Source: Viola odorata (Eukaryota; Streptophyta; Magnoliopsida; Malpighiales; Violaceae). From it: DNA of 64,000 bases. The notes under the pieces were generated by a model that saw only the letters and a program-made list of their open reading frames with translations, was not told where the DNA came from and ran no database searches. Below, in pieces: positions 1-10,239 of this stretch. The first letter of the stretch is position 1, and each line of letters begins with the position of its first letter. The stretch covers positions 61,168,327 through 61,232,326 of the forward strand of contig OY829539.1 in NCBI GenBank assembly GCA_963691705.1. Direction: 5' to 3'. The translations under genes and the position numbers were made by a program.

Positions 1-417
1 AAATTAGCTTTGATTCCTTCCTCTAATAACAGTTCAGTCAAGCATATCAGCATCAAGTTAAGCAAAAAATGGAAGGTGATAACTTATGACATATATAATG
101 ATAATCGACATTAAGATGCCCTATTTTGTAATTGCCGTGCAAAAAAACAAATTCTTGTCACTTTTTGATATGTAAATGCTATGAAAGCTACCTCCAAGGA
201 TATAAAGAATATACATGGTGCATATAGACTTCCTTTAGTGGCTTTTTACTGCCATCATTCAAGCACAAACTATACATCAATTCACACATGCTCTCTTCTA
301 ATTTTGCTAAAAAAATCTTCCTTCTTCAACTAATATAATAATAATTAATAATTCCCCAAACAATATTGAAAATTCGAAAAGGAAAGGAAAATTAGAAGTG
401 AAAAGTATGCACATGAT

Positions 418-448
<31 letters not shown>

Positions 449-1080
449 CATCAAAACACATGTGATAGATGGAATATTGAATATTAGAAACACAGTACAA
501 ACACAGCAGAAACACCAAGACCGATTGGCAATAACAATGAATTAATAAGTCTCCTGAGTAAAAACACAGTAGAAACACAGCAGGGGACTGACTTGAAAGA
601 TACATGGCATACTTTGATGAATTAATAACACATGGCATACATGAATTAATAAGACACCAAGACTGATTGGCGATTGTCTATACTTTCTGGGGCACTAACC
701 CTTCTTCCCCTTCTTCAATATATATATATACTTTGATGAAAGATACATGGCATACTTTGACTCCTAATCTTGACAGTCAATTGAACAACAAGAAGTTGCA
801 TTGAAGTTGCTTTCCAATTTCCATAACCCAAAAAGAAGTTGCATAGAACAGAAACATAAGAACAGAAACGGAAGAACAGAAACAGGAACTGGAAAGTGGA
901 AAGGCAGTAAGTAGCAGAGTAACCTGCATCTACAGATAAGATAAAATCTCTTCCATAAAAAATGCATTCATCCTAGTTCAACACATTTGCAACTTTGACC
1001 CATTCAAAACCTAGCCCAATACAAATATCCTAAAAATGAAATTCACGACATAAATCAAACCAGAAAAGTACCATGTGTTG
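1..1080. other. AT-rich non-coding sequence, no gene recognised
   Basis: No reading frame here resembles a known protein. There is a (TA)n run near 419-445 and a shorter one near 718-731. A purine-rich patch near 840-900 repeats GAACAGAAAC-like units. Confidence 0.6.
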
Positions 1081-1440
1081 TCGGCGGCGATTGATGACGG
1101 ATGAGATGAGTTGAGGGAGAGGGAGATAGTGAGCTTCTGCCGGCGGCTATGGAGGAGGATGGGAGTGAGATTGACAGTGATGGTTGGTGACGGTGGCGAT
1201 GGGTTTGAGAGGAGAAGTGGGTGTGTCGATGGCGATGGGTTTGAGAGGAGAGGTGGGTGTGTTGGCGGCGATGGAGGAGGGTGAGGCTGTGGCGGTGATG
1301 GGTTTGAGAGAGGAGAGGTGGGTGTGAGTGATTGGTTTCTATTTGCTCTGTTGCGATTTAGGGATTGAGACTTGAGAGTGAGAGTGAAGAAGAAGAGAGG
1401 AGATGCGAAGGAAGAACAGCAATTGAAGGAAGGAGTAATT
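1081..1440. other. G-rich degenerate repeat region beside an hAT end
   Basis: The plus strand repeats units built on GGGTTTGAGAGGAGAGGTGGGTGTG and GGCGATGG with small changes (about 1197-1330). Read on the minus strand it is CT- and CA-rich, like a plant 5' leader or first exon. It directly adjoins the hAT 3' end at 1443-1636 and may be inner sequence of that element. No protein family is recognised. Confidence 0.4.
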
Positions 1441-1442
1441 AA

Positions 1443-1636
1443 AAGTGAAATTTCGATACGGTAGGTTCGGTAATACCGAACCTGCCAAAATCTATACCGT
1501 ACTATACCGAAATTTATTTCAGTACCGTACCGAAATACCGAACAGTAAATTCGGTCAGAAAAATAGCGTCCGAATTTGCATTATTTCGGTTCGGTTCGGA
1601 TGGTATTTCGGTACGGTATTTCGGTGGACACCCCTA
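1443..1636 (+). mobile_element. hAT-type element, 3'-end fragment
   Basis: The stretch is packed with TTCGGTACGGTA and TACCGAA blocks and ends in GGTGGACACCCCTA, the inverted form of the hAT-like end TAGGGGTGTCCACC. The last 200 bp resemble the 3' part of the complete element at 10240-11246, so they are the same family. No matching left end or 8-bp TSD partner of the flank GGCTTGGT is visible, so the element is truncated or starts outside the window. Confidence 0.6.
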
Positions 1637-2477
1637 GGCTTGGTGACTTAGATCCCACATCTTTTGTATTCAAACTGGATAATAGTATTGCTATAAACAT
1701 AGCCAATTGCAACATTTTGAAGAACGACTATTAAGTTCTTGGATGGTGTTCTTAGACAGTTTTCTGGATAATCCGATGATAACTCCTTGCTCGGGATTGC
1801 ATGCGTAATCTTCTCATGTGGATTCAGCCTTTGAAATAGCTAAATCGCTTCTGGACTTGGTCAGATTGCCAAGGAAAGACGGGTTCAGGGTGAACCTCGA
1901 GACTGGTTGTTTGCAGATGCAAGGTATTCTGCAAAGAAGCCAACTCATTGTATTGACCATTTTAAAATTTTCCAGATTCGCTCCTTGACTGCTCTAGACG
2001 ATGAGGCGTCCTCTAAGCTGGGGATGGCCAGTTACTGATGTGATTTGTTCATGAAGTATTACTTGAACATAATCTAGCCCACATATTAGAGGCCTGATCT
2101 CCACCGTACGATCATGGTGCCTATATACAGAGAGATCTTGCAGAGAATGATTGTGGTGATCAAATTCAAAACATGACAATTTTGACCATGTTTGAATTTG
2201 AATTTGCAGTTGGGGGCCATGTAGGGCGTAAATATCATTGTAGCACAGAGTCAGAATGCATTAAGTATGTGGATTGGGGTCCCTGAAGAACACACATCTA
2301 TCATTGTTATGTTCCTTCACTAAGATGAAGAATTATTGGCGAAGGGCATCTGGTGACAACAAAGGTCTCCTCTTTTCCGCTGAATAGCGATGATCTGAAT
2401 GCAAGGGGAGAATGGACATAACGAGCTATTTGTGACAAATTACCGATCCCTATGTCTTGCCCCCGATAGAAATGTGT
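1637..2477. other. Non-coding sequence, nothing recognised
   Basis: No family-level match on either strand. Short open stretches occur but none shows conserved motifs. Confidence 0.5.
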
Positions 2478-3229
2478 TCAACCTTTGATGCTCTCTGACA
2501 CCTTTTTTCTGGTCGTCATTTCAACTGCTTGCCCCTCAATTTTAGTCTCATTGCACCTGAAACAAAAGGGGGAATTACATAATAAGTTTGGAGGGAAGGA
2601 TATCCAAAGTTCTGAATTAAAAATTAAAACTTGACAAAAATAGAAATATTTGAAAAGAACATATGGGTTGCCTCCCACGAAGCGCCCCTGTTTATAGTCG
2701 TAGGCTCGACTAATGTACAAAAATATTTGAGATATTCCCTTTGAATGAATGAGCTGAATGGGTCCACCATAAGCCTGAAGAGCATTCATTTAAGCTGGTG
2801 GTCGGGTAGAATCCTTCGGCTAACTCTTCGAAGAAGATCCTTTTGTGCTTGCCCATGTGAAGAACCTTTTTCCTAAAGGCGGAGCAGTTTTCCGGAGCTC
2901 GCACACATAACATCAGGATTGAATCCCTTTAGGCAAGAGTTTGGAGAGGTCAGACTGGGGTTGATACAATTTGTCCCAGTTGCTACAAGATATTCATAAA
3001 TTTCCCTTACTGGGGCTGGAAGGAGTGCCCATGGTTCCTAGTTTTAGTTGCTTGGTGGGCTTGTACGATCTAGATTGTGTGGGTCGTGGTATTTTTGACA
3101 GAGGCGATGGAAAAGATTGCCCATAACTAGGCTGGTGGGAGACGAAGTTGACATCTATCTCCATGATAGGCGATCTCTTGAGTGTTTTTTCCTCTGGAAC
3201 GAGAACAGCGATCCATACGGATCTGATTC

Positions 3230-4390
3230 CTTATTCCACTCTCTCCGCCACTAGGACCATGTCAGGAAAGCTATTGGATGGATTGGAGATGAGATGAGTG
3301 TTGTAAGGAGCTTGGGAGGGGCTTGCAAAAACTGATATGAATTCTCTGTCGCTCGAATGAGGAGAGATTTCAATGAGTCGTCACCCATTCGTTGATTCTC
3401 TTCTCAAAGTTCTGCAGATCAGAACGGTCCGGGGTTAGTTCCATGTTGAACTTGTATTGCTTGCAGAAGGCATCAGACAAATCTCTCCCAGTCCTGATTC
3501 TATTTCCATCCAGACTCACGTACTAGGGCAATGCATGCTTGACCAAACTCTCTAAGTGGATCAGTAGCGGCTCATTATGGATCGCCTTGGCCATCTTATT
3601 GCAATAGATCTTGTGATGAGTTTCGAGACTCCATCCTAGTATACTCTCCGAATTTTGGGATTTTGAACTTCGAGGGCATGGTTATCCCCAACACCATGCA
3701 CATATCCTCAGGTCCTGTAGGATCACAAGGATCAGCCCCCCCAACAACCCTCACTCCTTCTTCTAACAAGCTCAACCTTCCAATGCTCAGCCCTTCTACT
3801 TTACCAGTAGTTGACGGATATCCAAAGGAGACTCGTGGCTGTATCTGATTGCCCCAGAGGGTTGAGTTCCCGAAGGTCCAGGAATTGTGAATTGAGTGGA
3901 ATGACCCTGTTGGAAGTGCTGGGACTCTGGATAGATCATGGGACGACTCTGAGGCGGGAGGAAAAACTGAGATTCGGGGTGGATCTTCTTTTTGTCGAGA
4001 TCGAGAATGGGCCCAGTCAGAAGAGGATCAAGAGTTGTACCACCTTGTCCGAAGGTGATAGCGGCAGTGTTCGGAATAACCGATGCGATGTGCTGAGGAG
4101 TAAGGAAAAAGGGCTGCCATGAACCAGATGATGATGGGGCACGGAAGTACCAGCGACCACAGATGAAGCGGTTGGTCTCATTGTTTGACAAGGCAGAAAA
4201 TCAATTGTTGCCTCGTCTCTCGTCCAACCATTTCCATAGCGGCCCGAATATGTTCTTCTGATTCGGCTATCTTTGCTTTCAATGTCTCCTCCGTCTTACC
4301 ATGCTCTGTCATCTTGCGCATTTGCAGTCTAGTCATATGAATCTTGCGAGGAATAGTTTGCTTTTGAGGATCAATGTTTTCCCTGAAAAA
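3230..4390 (-). pseudogene. Degenerate gag gene, Tat/Ogre type
   Basis: The upstream part (3796-4191) encodes a Pro/Gln-rich segment. It is followed, with frameshifts, by a capsid-like stretch near 3340-3680 that includes PKFGEYTRMESRNSSQDLLQ and then FCKQYKFNMELTPDRSDLQN and KRINEWVT. The pattern of KQYK(Y/F)N followed by PDR, then Leu-Gln-Asn, is typical of Tat/Ogre gag (family knowledge). Further stops follow. The first exon-like part near 4200-4390 encodes an acidic coiled stretch. The gene cannot make a full protein. Assignment to Tat rather than Athila rests on the capsid motif and the primer site. Confidence 0.55.
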
Positions 4391-4559
4391 TAAACAAGTG
4401 AAATAATTATAAGTTTAAGCAATGATTTAATTATGTATGCAAAAGGTCATCCCGAGGTCTTCACGCTACGAGAGAAAGAGAGGGTAAGTACAATAACAAC
4501 GATAATATAAGCATCATAAAAAAATCACAAACATAGAGAATTATGGAAATAATTGAGGT

Positions 4560-5200
4560 AAAATTATAAACATGGGAAAATCGCGAAAGAATTTGCATAT
4601 GAAAAATTGCAAAATTTTTCTGCATACATGGAAAAATTTACACAGAGAATTTTTGGAAACGTTTGTCAATGTGAAAAATCGGGGGAAAAGTTGTACCCGT
4701 GGAGCAATTTACGGAGAAATTGCACACGTAGGAAATATTACGAAAATCATGGAATTTTTTGGAGAAACGTGACTCAGGTGGAAAAACTGCGAAAATATTT
4801 AATACACGTGGAAAACTGCGGACAAATTTGACACACGTGGAAAAATTGTGGAGAAATTTGGAAGCGTGAAAAATTATACACGTAAAAGATTGCGGAAAAA
4901 TTTGTGGATAGTGAGAAATTCAAAAAAAAATTGTAAACATGGAGACATTGCATGAAAACTTACAAATATGGAGAAATTACGAAAAATTATAAATGTGACA
5001 AATTTACGGAAAAATTTGCCAAAGTGGAGATTTTACGGAAAAAATTTCCAACATGGAAAATTTGCGGAAAAAGATTTCCAATGTGGAAATTCACGAAAAA
5101 ATTTATAAACGTGGAGAAATTGTGAAATTAGTGGTAAAATGTGTAAAAATTTGAGAAATCATTTGTAAAATGGGAAAAATTTGAGAAATCAGTTATGAAA
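4560..5200. repeat. Degenerate tandem A-rich repeat (leader of the gypsy relic)
   Basis: Units of roughly 25-40 bp built on CGTGGAAAAATTGCGGA and AAATTTG recur more than ten times with heavy divergence. The region lies between the gag relic and the LTR, where Tat/Ogre elements often carry tandem repeats. Small open frames here are products of the repeat, not genes. Confidence 0.6.
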
Positions 5201-5717
5201 ATGGAACACAGTCACAATATACTCATTTCAATATGATGCATATGCTGGGGTGACATCTACTACTTCTAACTGGCTGGAAGGCTCCCGGACGATACCATAG
5301 AAGTGGTCCCTCAGTAAATGGATACGTGATTGCTTACCGAAACATCAAAGAATCGGGGCGCTCACCCATTTAGGGGTTCAAGTCCGAGTTTAGCGTTCGT
5401 GAAAGCTTACCAGGGCGTGGGCCCCAGGACTTCACTACTAACCTCCTAATCTTATTTGGAAATGCCCAGCAATAGGGATTATGCGTGGATATGCATATGC
5501 AATGACAGTTTATCAAAGCGAGTAACACTGAATCATATGAATAATTTATTAACAAATAAATACACGAAGAACAATAATCACGCATAAAGAATCATGTGAC
5601 AATACAACAATTTTACATCAATCAGATACAAATAATCATGTACAAAAATCATATGGAACAAGTTTAACAAAAAAGTAAACACCTCAAAAATAATTCCGGC
5701 TCCGACCCTAAAGGTCA

Positions 5718-5735
5718 TCCCTAGTGAAGTCGCCA
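5718..5735 (-). other. Primer-binding-like site of the Tat/Ogre relic
   Basis: The minus strand reads TGGCGACTTCACTAGGGA, close to the TGGCGACTC.. sites of Ogre/Tat elements. It lies 3 bp from the LTR terminus starting TGTCGCACC at 5739 (plus-strand reading). Confidence 0.5.
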
Positions 5736-5738
5736 AAC

Positions 5739-6060
5739 TGTCGCACCTCCTTTTTCGTTGAAAACGAGTTTAAGGTTCGGGACGGATGCTAAGCATAAAT
5801 GGATGCTTCACATAATGCAATGAAGTCGCCACCCTATTTTCTAAGGTTTAGGGAGCCTATTTCTCAGGCATAAAAAATAAAAACTAAGGCGAGAAAGGTC
5901 TGAACCCGAGAACAGTGGTTCGGATTCCTCTACCATTCGCACTGCCGTTGAACCAAGACCCCATCTAATGATATCCATGGATGGTACAGAGGAATGGGTG
6001 CCTGAGAGCATCCAAACAACTGCAAAGCATATAAAGAATAATCATAAAGATGTCATCACT
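5739..6060 (-). repeat. LTR remnant of the Tat/Ogre relic (outer end approximate)
   Basis: The inner end, TGTCGCACCTCC in plus orientation, is well placed next to the primer site. The outer limit is not visible and is given only roughly. No second LTR is recognisable in the window. Confidence 0.4.
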
Positions 6061-6107
6061 TATCATAGCTCCAACCAATATAGTTAAATTGGCACTGTTG
6101 GTGAAAC

Positions 6108-6183
6108 CTCCTCTATTGCAGTCTACAAGAGCAAACTAATGAATACCTCATTCTTCTAGAAGGTTTGGTCGCAAGTAACAAGG
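6108..6183 (+). repeat. Exon-like direct repeat, copy 1
   Basis: A 61-nt open segment (6122-6182) is preceded by TTGCAG and followed by GTTCTC, like an exon between splice sites. It reads LQEQTNEYLILLEGLVASNK in one frame. The same segment recurs 223 bp downstream. The protein family is not recognised. Confidence 0.4.
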
Positions 6184-6330
6184 TTCTCGTTATTGTTGTA
6201 TTCATATTCTGATTATTGGTTAATTGGAATTATCTTTACAATGCTTTGCTTCCCTATTTATACAATAGGCCTACTAAAATAACAAAACAATTAAACCAGC
6301 CCAGCCCACTATTATCCTGAGCCCATGACA

Positions 6331-6406
6331 CTCCTCTATTATAGTCTACAAGAGCAAGCCGATGAGTACCTTATTCTTTTAGAAGGTTTGGTCGCAAGTA
6401 ACAAGG
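6331..6406 (+). repeat. Exon-like direct repeat, copy 2
   Basis: This is about 88% identical to copy 1 by eye. Here the frame runs on past the first copy's donor-like GT: after LQEQADEYLILLEGLVASNK it continues DKRFQPAPQFRSS and stays open to 6546. It could be a gene fragment in which the intron after this exon is missing. The protein is not recognised. Confidence 0.4.
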
Positions 6407-6874
6407 ACAAAAGGTTCCAGCCAGCACCCCAATTCCGATCAAGTATCTACAAGAAAGTCAATATATTGATACATATTTATATACCACGACCAGAGTATTT
6501 CAATTATAGAACATTTACTTACTTGGAGGCCAGCATTTTTGGATAGAGAATTCCTACCAATAATTTGCAATAAAGATTCCCGCAGGCAAGAAGGGTCATT
6601 TCCATGCACTCATGTAAAGAGAACAAACATAACTCGCGTAAGAAATTACAGAGTTGGGCTGCTTAGTATGAAATTTTGTTGGTTTTGAAGTTTCCACATT
6701 CTTAAAGTCTCACAACAAATTTCCTGAACCAAAAGTACTTGGGTTTAGAATTGATTTTTCAGGTTCTTACATAAGCACCTCCGGCCCATTGTCCAATAAA
6801 ATTATTGATTTAGATGTTGCAGAGCCCTTTCTCATCAAGGAAAAGGAAAGACTTCTCCTACTTAAATGTGTGAT

Positions 6875-6884
6875 ATTTGCCATC
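6875..6884. repeat. Left 10-bp TSD of the Pack-MULE
   Basis: ATTTGCCATC, repeated exactly at 8978-8987. Confidence 0.9.
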
Positions 6885-7036
6885 GGTTTAAATCCAAAAT
6901 TGGCACCTGTACATGAATTGATTGACTCATTTGGCACCTCTACTTGAAAAACGATTTAAAAGGCACCTGTACTTCAAACATATGACACATTTGGCACCTC
7001 TCACTCACACCATTAGCCGTCTACCGTTATCTAGTG

Positions 7037-7094
7037 ACGTGGCATGCCACGTGGTTTGACACGTCATCAACATGATGATGTGGCATGCCACATC
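7037..7094. repeat. Paired perfect palindromes inside the MULE TIR
   Basis: ACGTGGCATGCCACGT (7037-7052) and GATGTGGCATGCCACATC (7077-7094) are both perfect palindromes around TGGCATGCCA, with a GACACGTCATC block between them. The same layout recurs inverted in the right TIR (about 8768-8825). Confidence 0.8.
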
Positions 7095-7584
7095 AGCATT
7101 ACTTTAATTTTTTTCCTTTCTATTTTTCTTTTCTTCCATTTTTCCTTTCCTTCGGCCGCAGCCCAAAACTTTTTTTTTCCTCTTTTTTTCTTTCTTTTCC
7201 TCTTTCTATTCTCTCCTCTGCACTCTCCTTTCTCTTCTATTCCCTTCTCTGTTCCTTTTATTTCTTCACCTCTCTTTTTTTAATTTGGTTTGGATCGGTG
7301 ATGGGTAATTGGATCGGAGATGGAGAGAGCGGCGAGGCAGATCGGGAGTGAGGGAGAGCGGCGGCACAGCGACGGTGATGGATGAGACTGACTGGTGCTG
7401 CGGCTGTGACGATTGGATGGTAGCAGTGGCGGTTGTGGCTGCCCTTGGCGATGACGTTGCGATTTGTGGTGGTTGTGGCGACGAGGACGGATGATTTCGG
7501 GCTTGTGGTGTTTGGCTGGCGATTGGATGGTGGCAGTGGCGGTTTGTGGTGGTTGTGGCTGCCCTTGGCGATGATGTGGCGGTG

Positions 7585-7592
7585 GGGGTGAT
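7585..7592. repeat. Left 8-bp TSD of nested hAT element
   Basis: GGGGTGAT, repeated exactly at 8251-8258. Confidence 0.8.
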
Positions 7593-8250
7593 CAATGGCG
7601 GAGCTACGTGGGGACTAGAGGGAGCTATGGCCACCCCATACTTTTTAATAATTTTTTTTTAATATATGTCAGTAGTAGAAAAAAAAAAACAGTTCATACA
7701 GTGAAATAAGTACTAACAGTTTAACATCCACCATTACAATAAAATCATTCTCTGCAAGATGATTAGTTATGGTTATTAACTCGTGCTCTTTATCTAATTA
7801 TGAAACTTCAAATCTAACAAATAGTATATCCAATTTAAAGAGTGAAACTAAATAGATTCATAGAATCAGTTTTAACTTAAACCATATCAAACTTAGAGCA
7901 TGAAACTAACGAAGAACCATAAATCCAACGGCAAAAAATGCAACATTACCTGCAATTTATCGAAGGTCGGTGTCAATTCAAACGTGATATTAGATGAGCA
8001 AACCATCAGTGCTCTCATCGGCAAGATAGTCTTCTTATTTAGCTTTTTGTTAAGTTTATCTAAATATTTGTTATTTAGCGACGGATACAAATATTCTTAA
8101 GCATTTTTTCAATTTTTCGTTCTGCTCATTTGCCTTCTCTTTAAAATACTCACAAAAAAAAAATTCGGGGGCAGCGCATCCCCTGAATACAAATCCTGGA
8201 TCCATTACTAATCTCGCCCCCCCAATCATCGAATCCTGGCTCCGCCACTA
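7593..8250. mobile_element. Non-autonomous hAT element nested in the Pack-MULE
   Basis: The ends CAATGGCGGAGCTACG and, inverted, TAGTGGCGGAGCCAGG are imperfect TIRs. They are flanked by an exact 8-bp duplication (GGGGTGAT), the hAT hallmark. The interior of about 620 bp is AT-rich with no transposase. Open frames near 7893-8100 on both strands show no conserved motifs. Confidence 0.8.
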
Positions 8251-8328
8251 GGGGTGATGGTTTGTGGCGACGAGGATGGATGATTTCGGGCTTGGATGAT
8301 TGCTGTACTGAAATTGGTTTTTTGGGTT

Positions 8329-8460
8329 TTTCTTGATGGGAAAGTTGATTATAAAGGAATTGATTTTGAATTCATCCCATCTGGTGCTGGAAGTGTTGAA
8401 CTTCCTCTGGCGAATTTGTTGAATCATTTTGGTTGGAAACTAGCATGTAGACATGGATGA
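8329..8460 (+). pseudogene. Captured cytochrome P450 C-terminal fragment
   Basis: One frame reads [10 protein letters not shown], then [12 protein letters not shown], then [16 protein letters not shown], and stops at 8458-8460. In plant CYP71-type P450s this is the stretch from the PERF region across the heme-binding loop to the penultimate helix. The heme loop itself (normally FGAGRR.CPG with the Cys ligand) is gone: the reading jumps from SGAG to SVELPLANL. The fragment therefore lacks the catalytic cysteine and about 14 residues around it. It lies between the MULE inverted repeats and so was probably captured with the element. It is not functional as a P450. Confidence 0.8.
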
Positions 8461-8977
8461 ATCTTTTGGTATTACTTGCAGGAAAAAAAAAGTCTTTGGA
8501 ATTGATTCCTATCATATATCATCCTTGATTCCCAAACAAATCTCTATTTTTTGTGTTATTCTCATTTATCAATTGAATTTTTGTTTGTAGGTTCTGTTTG
8601 TGTTTGGTAAATTGGTATAAGGTTTTTCTTTCACATTTTTTTTTGTTTTTTCTAACATTATATTTTTTTATGTTTAATATTTGATATTTGATAAAAAAAA
8701 AAGGAAGAAGAGATCGATGGAAAATAAAAGAAAGAAAAATAGAAAGGAAAAAAAATAAAATAATGCTGATGTGGCATGCCACGTCATCCTGTTGATGACG
8801 TGTCAAACCACGTGGCATGCCACGTCAGCAAATAGCGGTAGACGACTAACGGTGTGAGTGGGAGGTGCCAAATGTGTCATATGTTTGAAGTACAGGTGCC
8901 TTTTAAATCGTTTTTCAAGTAGAGGTGCCAAATGAGTCAATCAATTCATATACAGGTGCCAATTTTGGATTTAAACC

Positions 8978-8987
8978 ATTTGCCATC
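8978..8987. repeat. Right 10-bp TSD of the Pack-MULE
   Basis: ATTTGCCATC, identical to 6875-6884. Confidence 0.9.
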
Positions 8988-10231
8988 AGTTCACTATTGA
9001 ACTACTCTGTAAATTATGTTAGGAACTAAAATTAGGAGCCCAACAGTCCCAACTGACAGCCTAGAATAGAACGGCCAAAAGTTAGAAGCACTAAACTCAG
9101 ATAATCAGGTTAGGGACAAGGAACCGTCTCTTCCATTGAACATCTAAAGTAGAAATGTTGGCAGGCGCATTCATGGCCAAATTTGAATCCAACAAAAAAC
9201 GAAAATTAAGACTATATGGATAAGTTATTTTAATTTTTGTTAATAATAGCTGAATGTCAAGATGATTAGAAATATGAACGAGAGAATGAGGACGGGAGTG
9301 TGAGGATCTATGGTGGAAGGAGGAAAGTGAGAAAAAATAGTTCCAAGAAGAATGGAAGTGGGACCTCTAATGAGAAAAGGGCAAGAATGATTTGGACTAA
9401 AAATCTTCAAAACAAGTTCATGAAAATCATGAACTTTCTTGGCCCCAACTCGAGTAATATTTTCTGACCCTCCTCTCCTTAATTATAATTCAATTATTCT
9501 ATTTATAATTTTATAATTATGTCTTTTTAAATAATACGAAAATCAAGATTGTGCATTTTTGTATGATACGGATCTTCTGCTTTTTGTTACAGGGGTTAGG
9601 CCCAATACCATACTGGACTTGATGGAAGAGCCCACTTTGACATTGAGTCAGTTTAAAAATAGTTTTTTGGTGTAAAAAACTGTATTTTGATTTAAAAAAC
9701 AATTTTCTGTTTTAAAAAAAAAATTGTTTTAGAAAAATTTTATACTTTAGAAAAAATATCCATTTCAGAAAACATTTTTTCTATTTCAGAGAATAGTCTT
9801 CACAATCTCAAAAAATAATTTTCTAAATTCAGAAACTGATTTTGTGATTTTGGAAACTGTTTTCAAATTCAAAAAAATACATCTTTTTAGAATTAGAAAA
9901 TATTTGTCTAATTTAAATAATTATTTTTTAAATTTATATAAAAAAAATTGGGATAGAAAACATTCTTCCTAACCCAAGAAAAATACTATATCAATGTTTG
10001 CAGAGTTTACATGACCGGCAAAGAACATGTAATGTAACCATTAAAAAAAACTCATTGAAAAATAATATTGTTTATGTTATATATTTTCTAATTATTTTGA
10101 TTGATATATTAGAGTAAATTAAATTAGGTAAGTGATAGTTTACAATAACTAAATTGAATCAATAGATAGATAATCATAAGCCATATATAGCCGGATCCAT
10201 TATAACAATCAATAGCTAAATTGAATCAATA
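8988..10231. other. Non-coding sequence with one copy of a dispersed 110-bp repeat
   Basis: No coding signal. Poly-A/T-rich degenerate TTTAAAAA and TTTCAGAAA blocks fill 9640-9960. The segment 9167-9275 recurs at 13264-13374. Confidence 0.5.
9167..9275 (+). repeat. 110-bp direct repeat, copy 1
   Basis: It begins GCATTCATGGCCAAATTTG and is about 95% identical to 13264-13374, 4.1 kb away. The pair flanks the hAT MITE and the dsRBD gene. Confidence 0.75.
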
Positions 10232-10239
10232 GATAGAGT
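10232..10239. repeat. Left 8-bp TSD of hAT MITE
   Basis: GATAGAGT, repeated exactly at 11247-11254. Confidence 0.9.

Larger units (their letters stand above)
2640..6060 (-). mobile_element. Decayed Tat/Ogre-type Ty3/gypsy retrotransposon (deleted internally)
   Basis: Read on the minus strand the order is an LTR ending near 5739, a primer-binding-like site, an A-rich repetitive leader, a broken gag frame, and then directly the sequence GGGCGCTTCGTGGGAGGCAACC (2665-2687). A very similar motif lies downstream of the coding region in the Athila element at 27.1 kb. No reverse transcriptase or integrase is present between gag and this motif, so pol is deleted. Many stops and frameshifts show that it is old. 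The left LTR was not found. Confidence 0.55.
6885..8977. mobile_element. Mutator-like element (Pack-MULE) with long terminal inverted repeats
   Basis: Terminal inverted repeats of about 230 bp (6885-7116 and 8748-8977) start GGTTTAAATCCAAAATTGGC and are about 95% identical by eye. They are bounded by a perfect 10-bp duplication, ATTTGCCATC. Long TIRs with a 9-11 bp duplication define Mutator-like elements. There is no transposase. Inside are a pyrimidine-rich tract (7100-7290), a GC-rich part with internal repeats (7300-7592 and 8259-8300), a P450-derived fragment and a nested hAT element. Gene fragments between MULE TIRs make this a Pack-MULE. Confidence 0.9.

Noticed and set aside
2478..2913. 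Two overlapping 67-103-residue minus-strand frames
   Set aside because: They overlap the conserved post-coding motif GGCGCTTCGTGGGAGGC of the gypsy relic and have no independent domain.
7044..7351. Phe/Leu/Ser-rich open frames
   Set aside because: They come from the pyrimidine-rich tract in the Pack-MULE, with no conserved residues.
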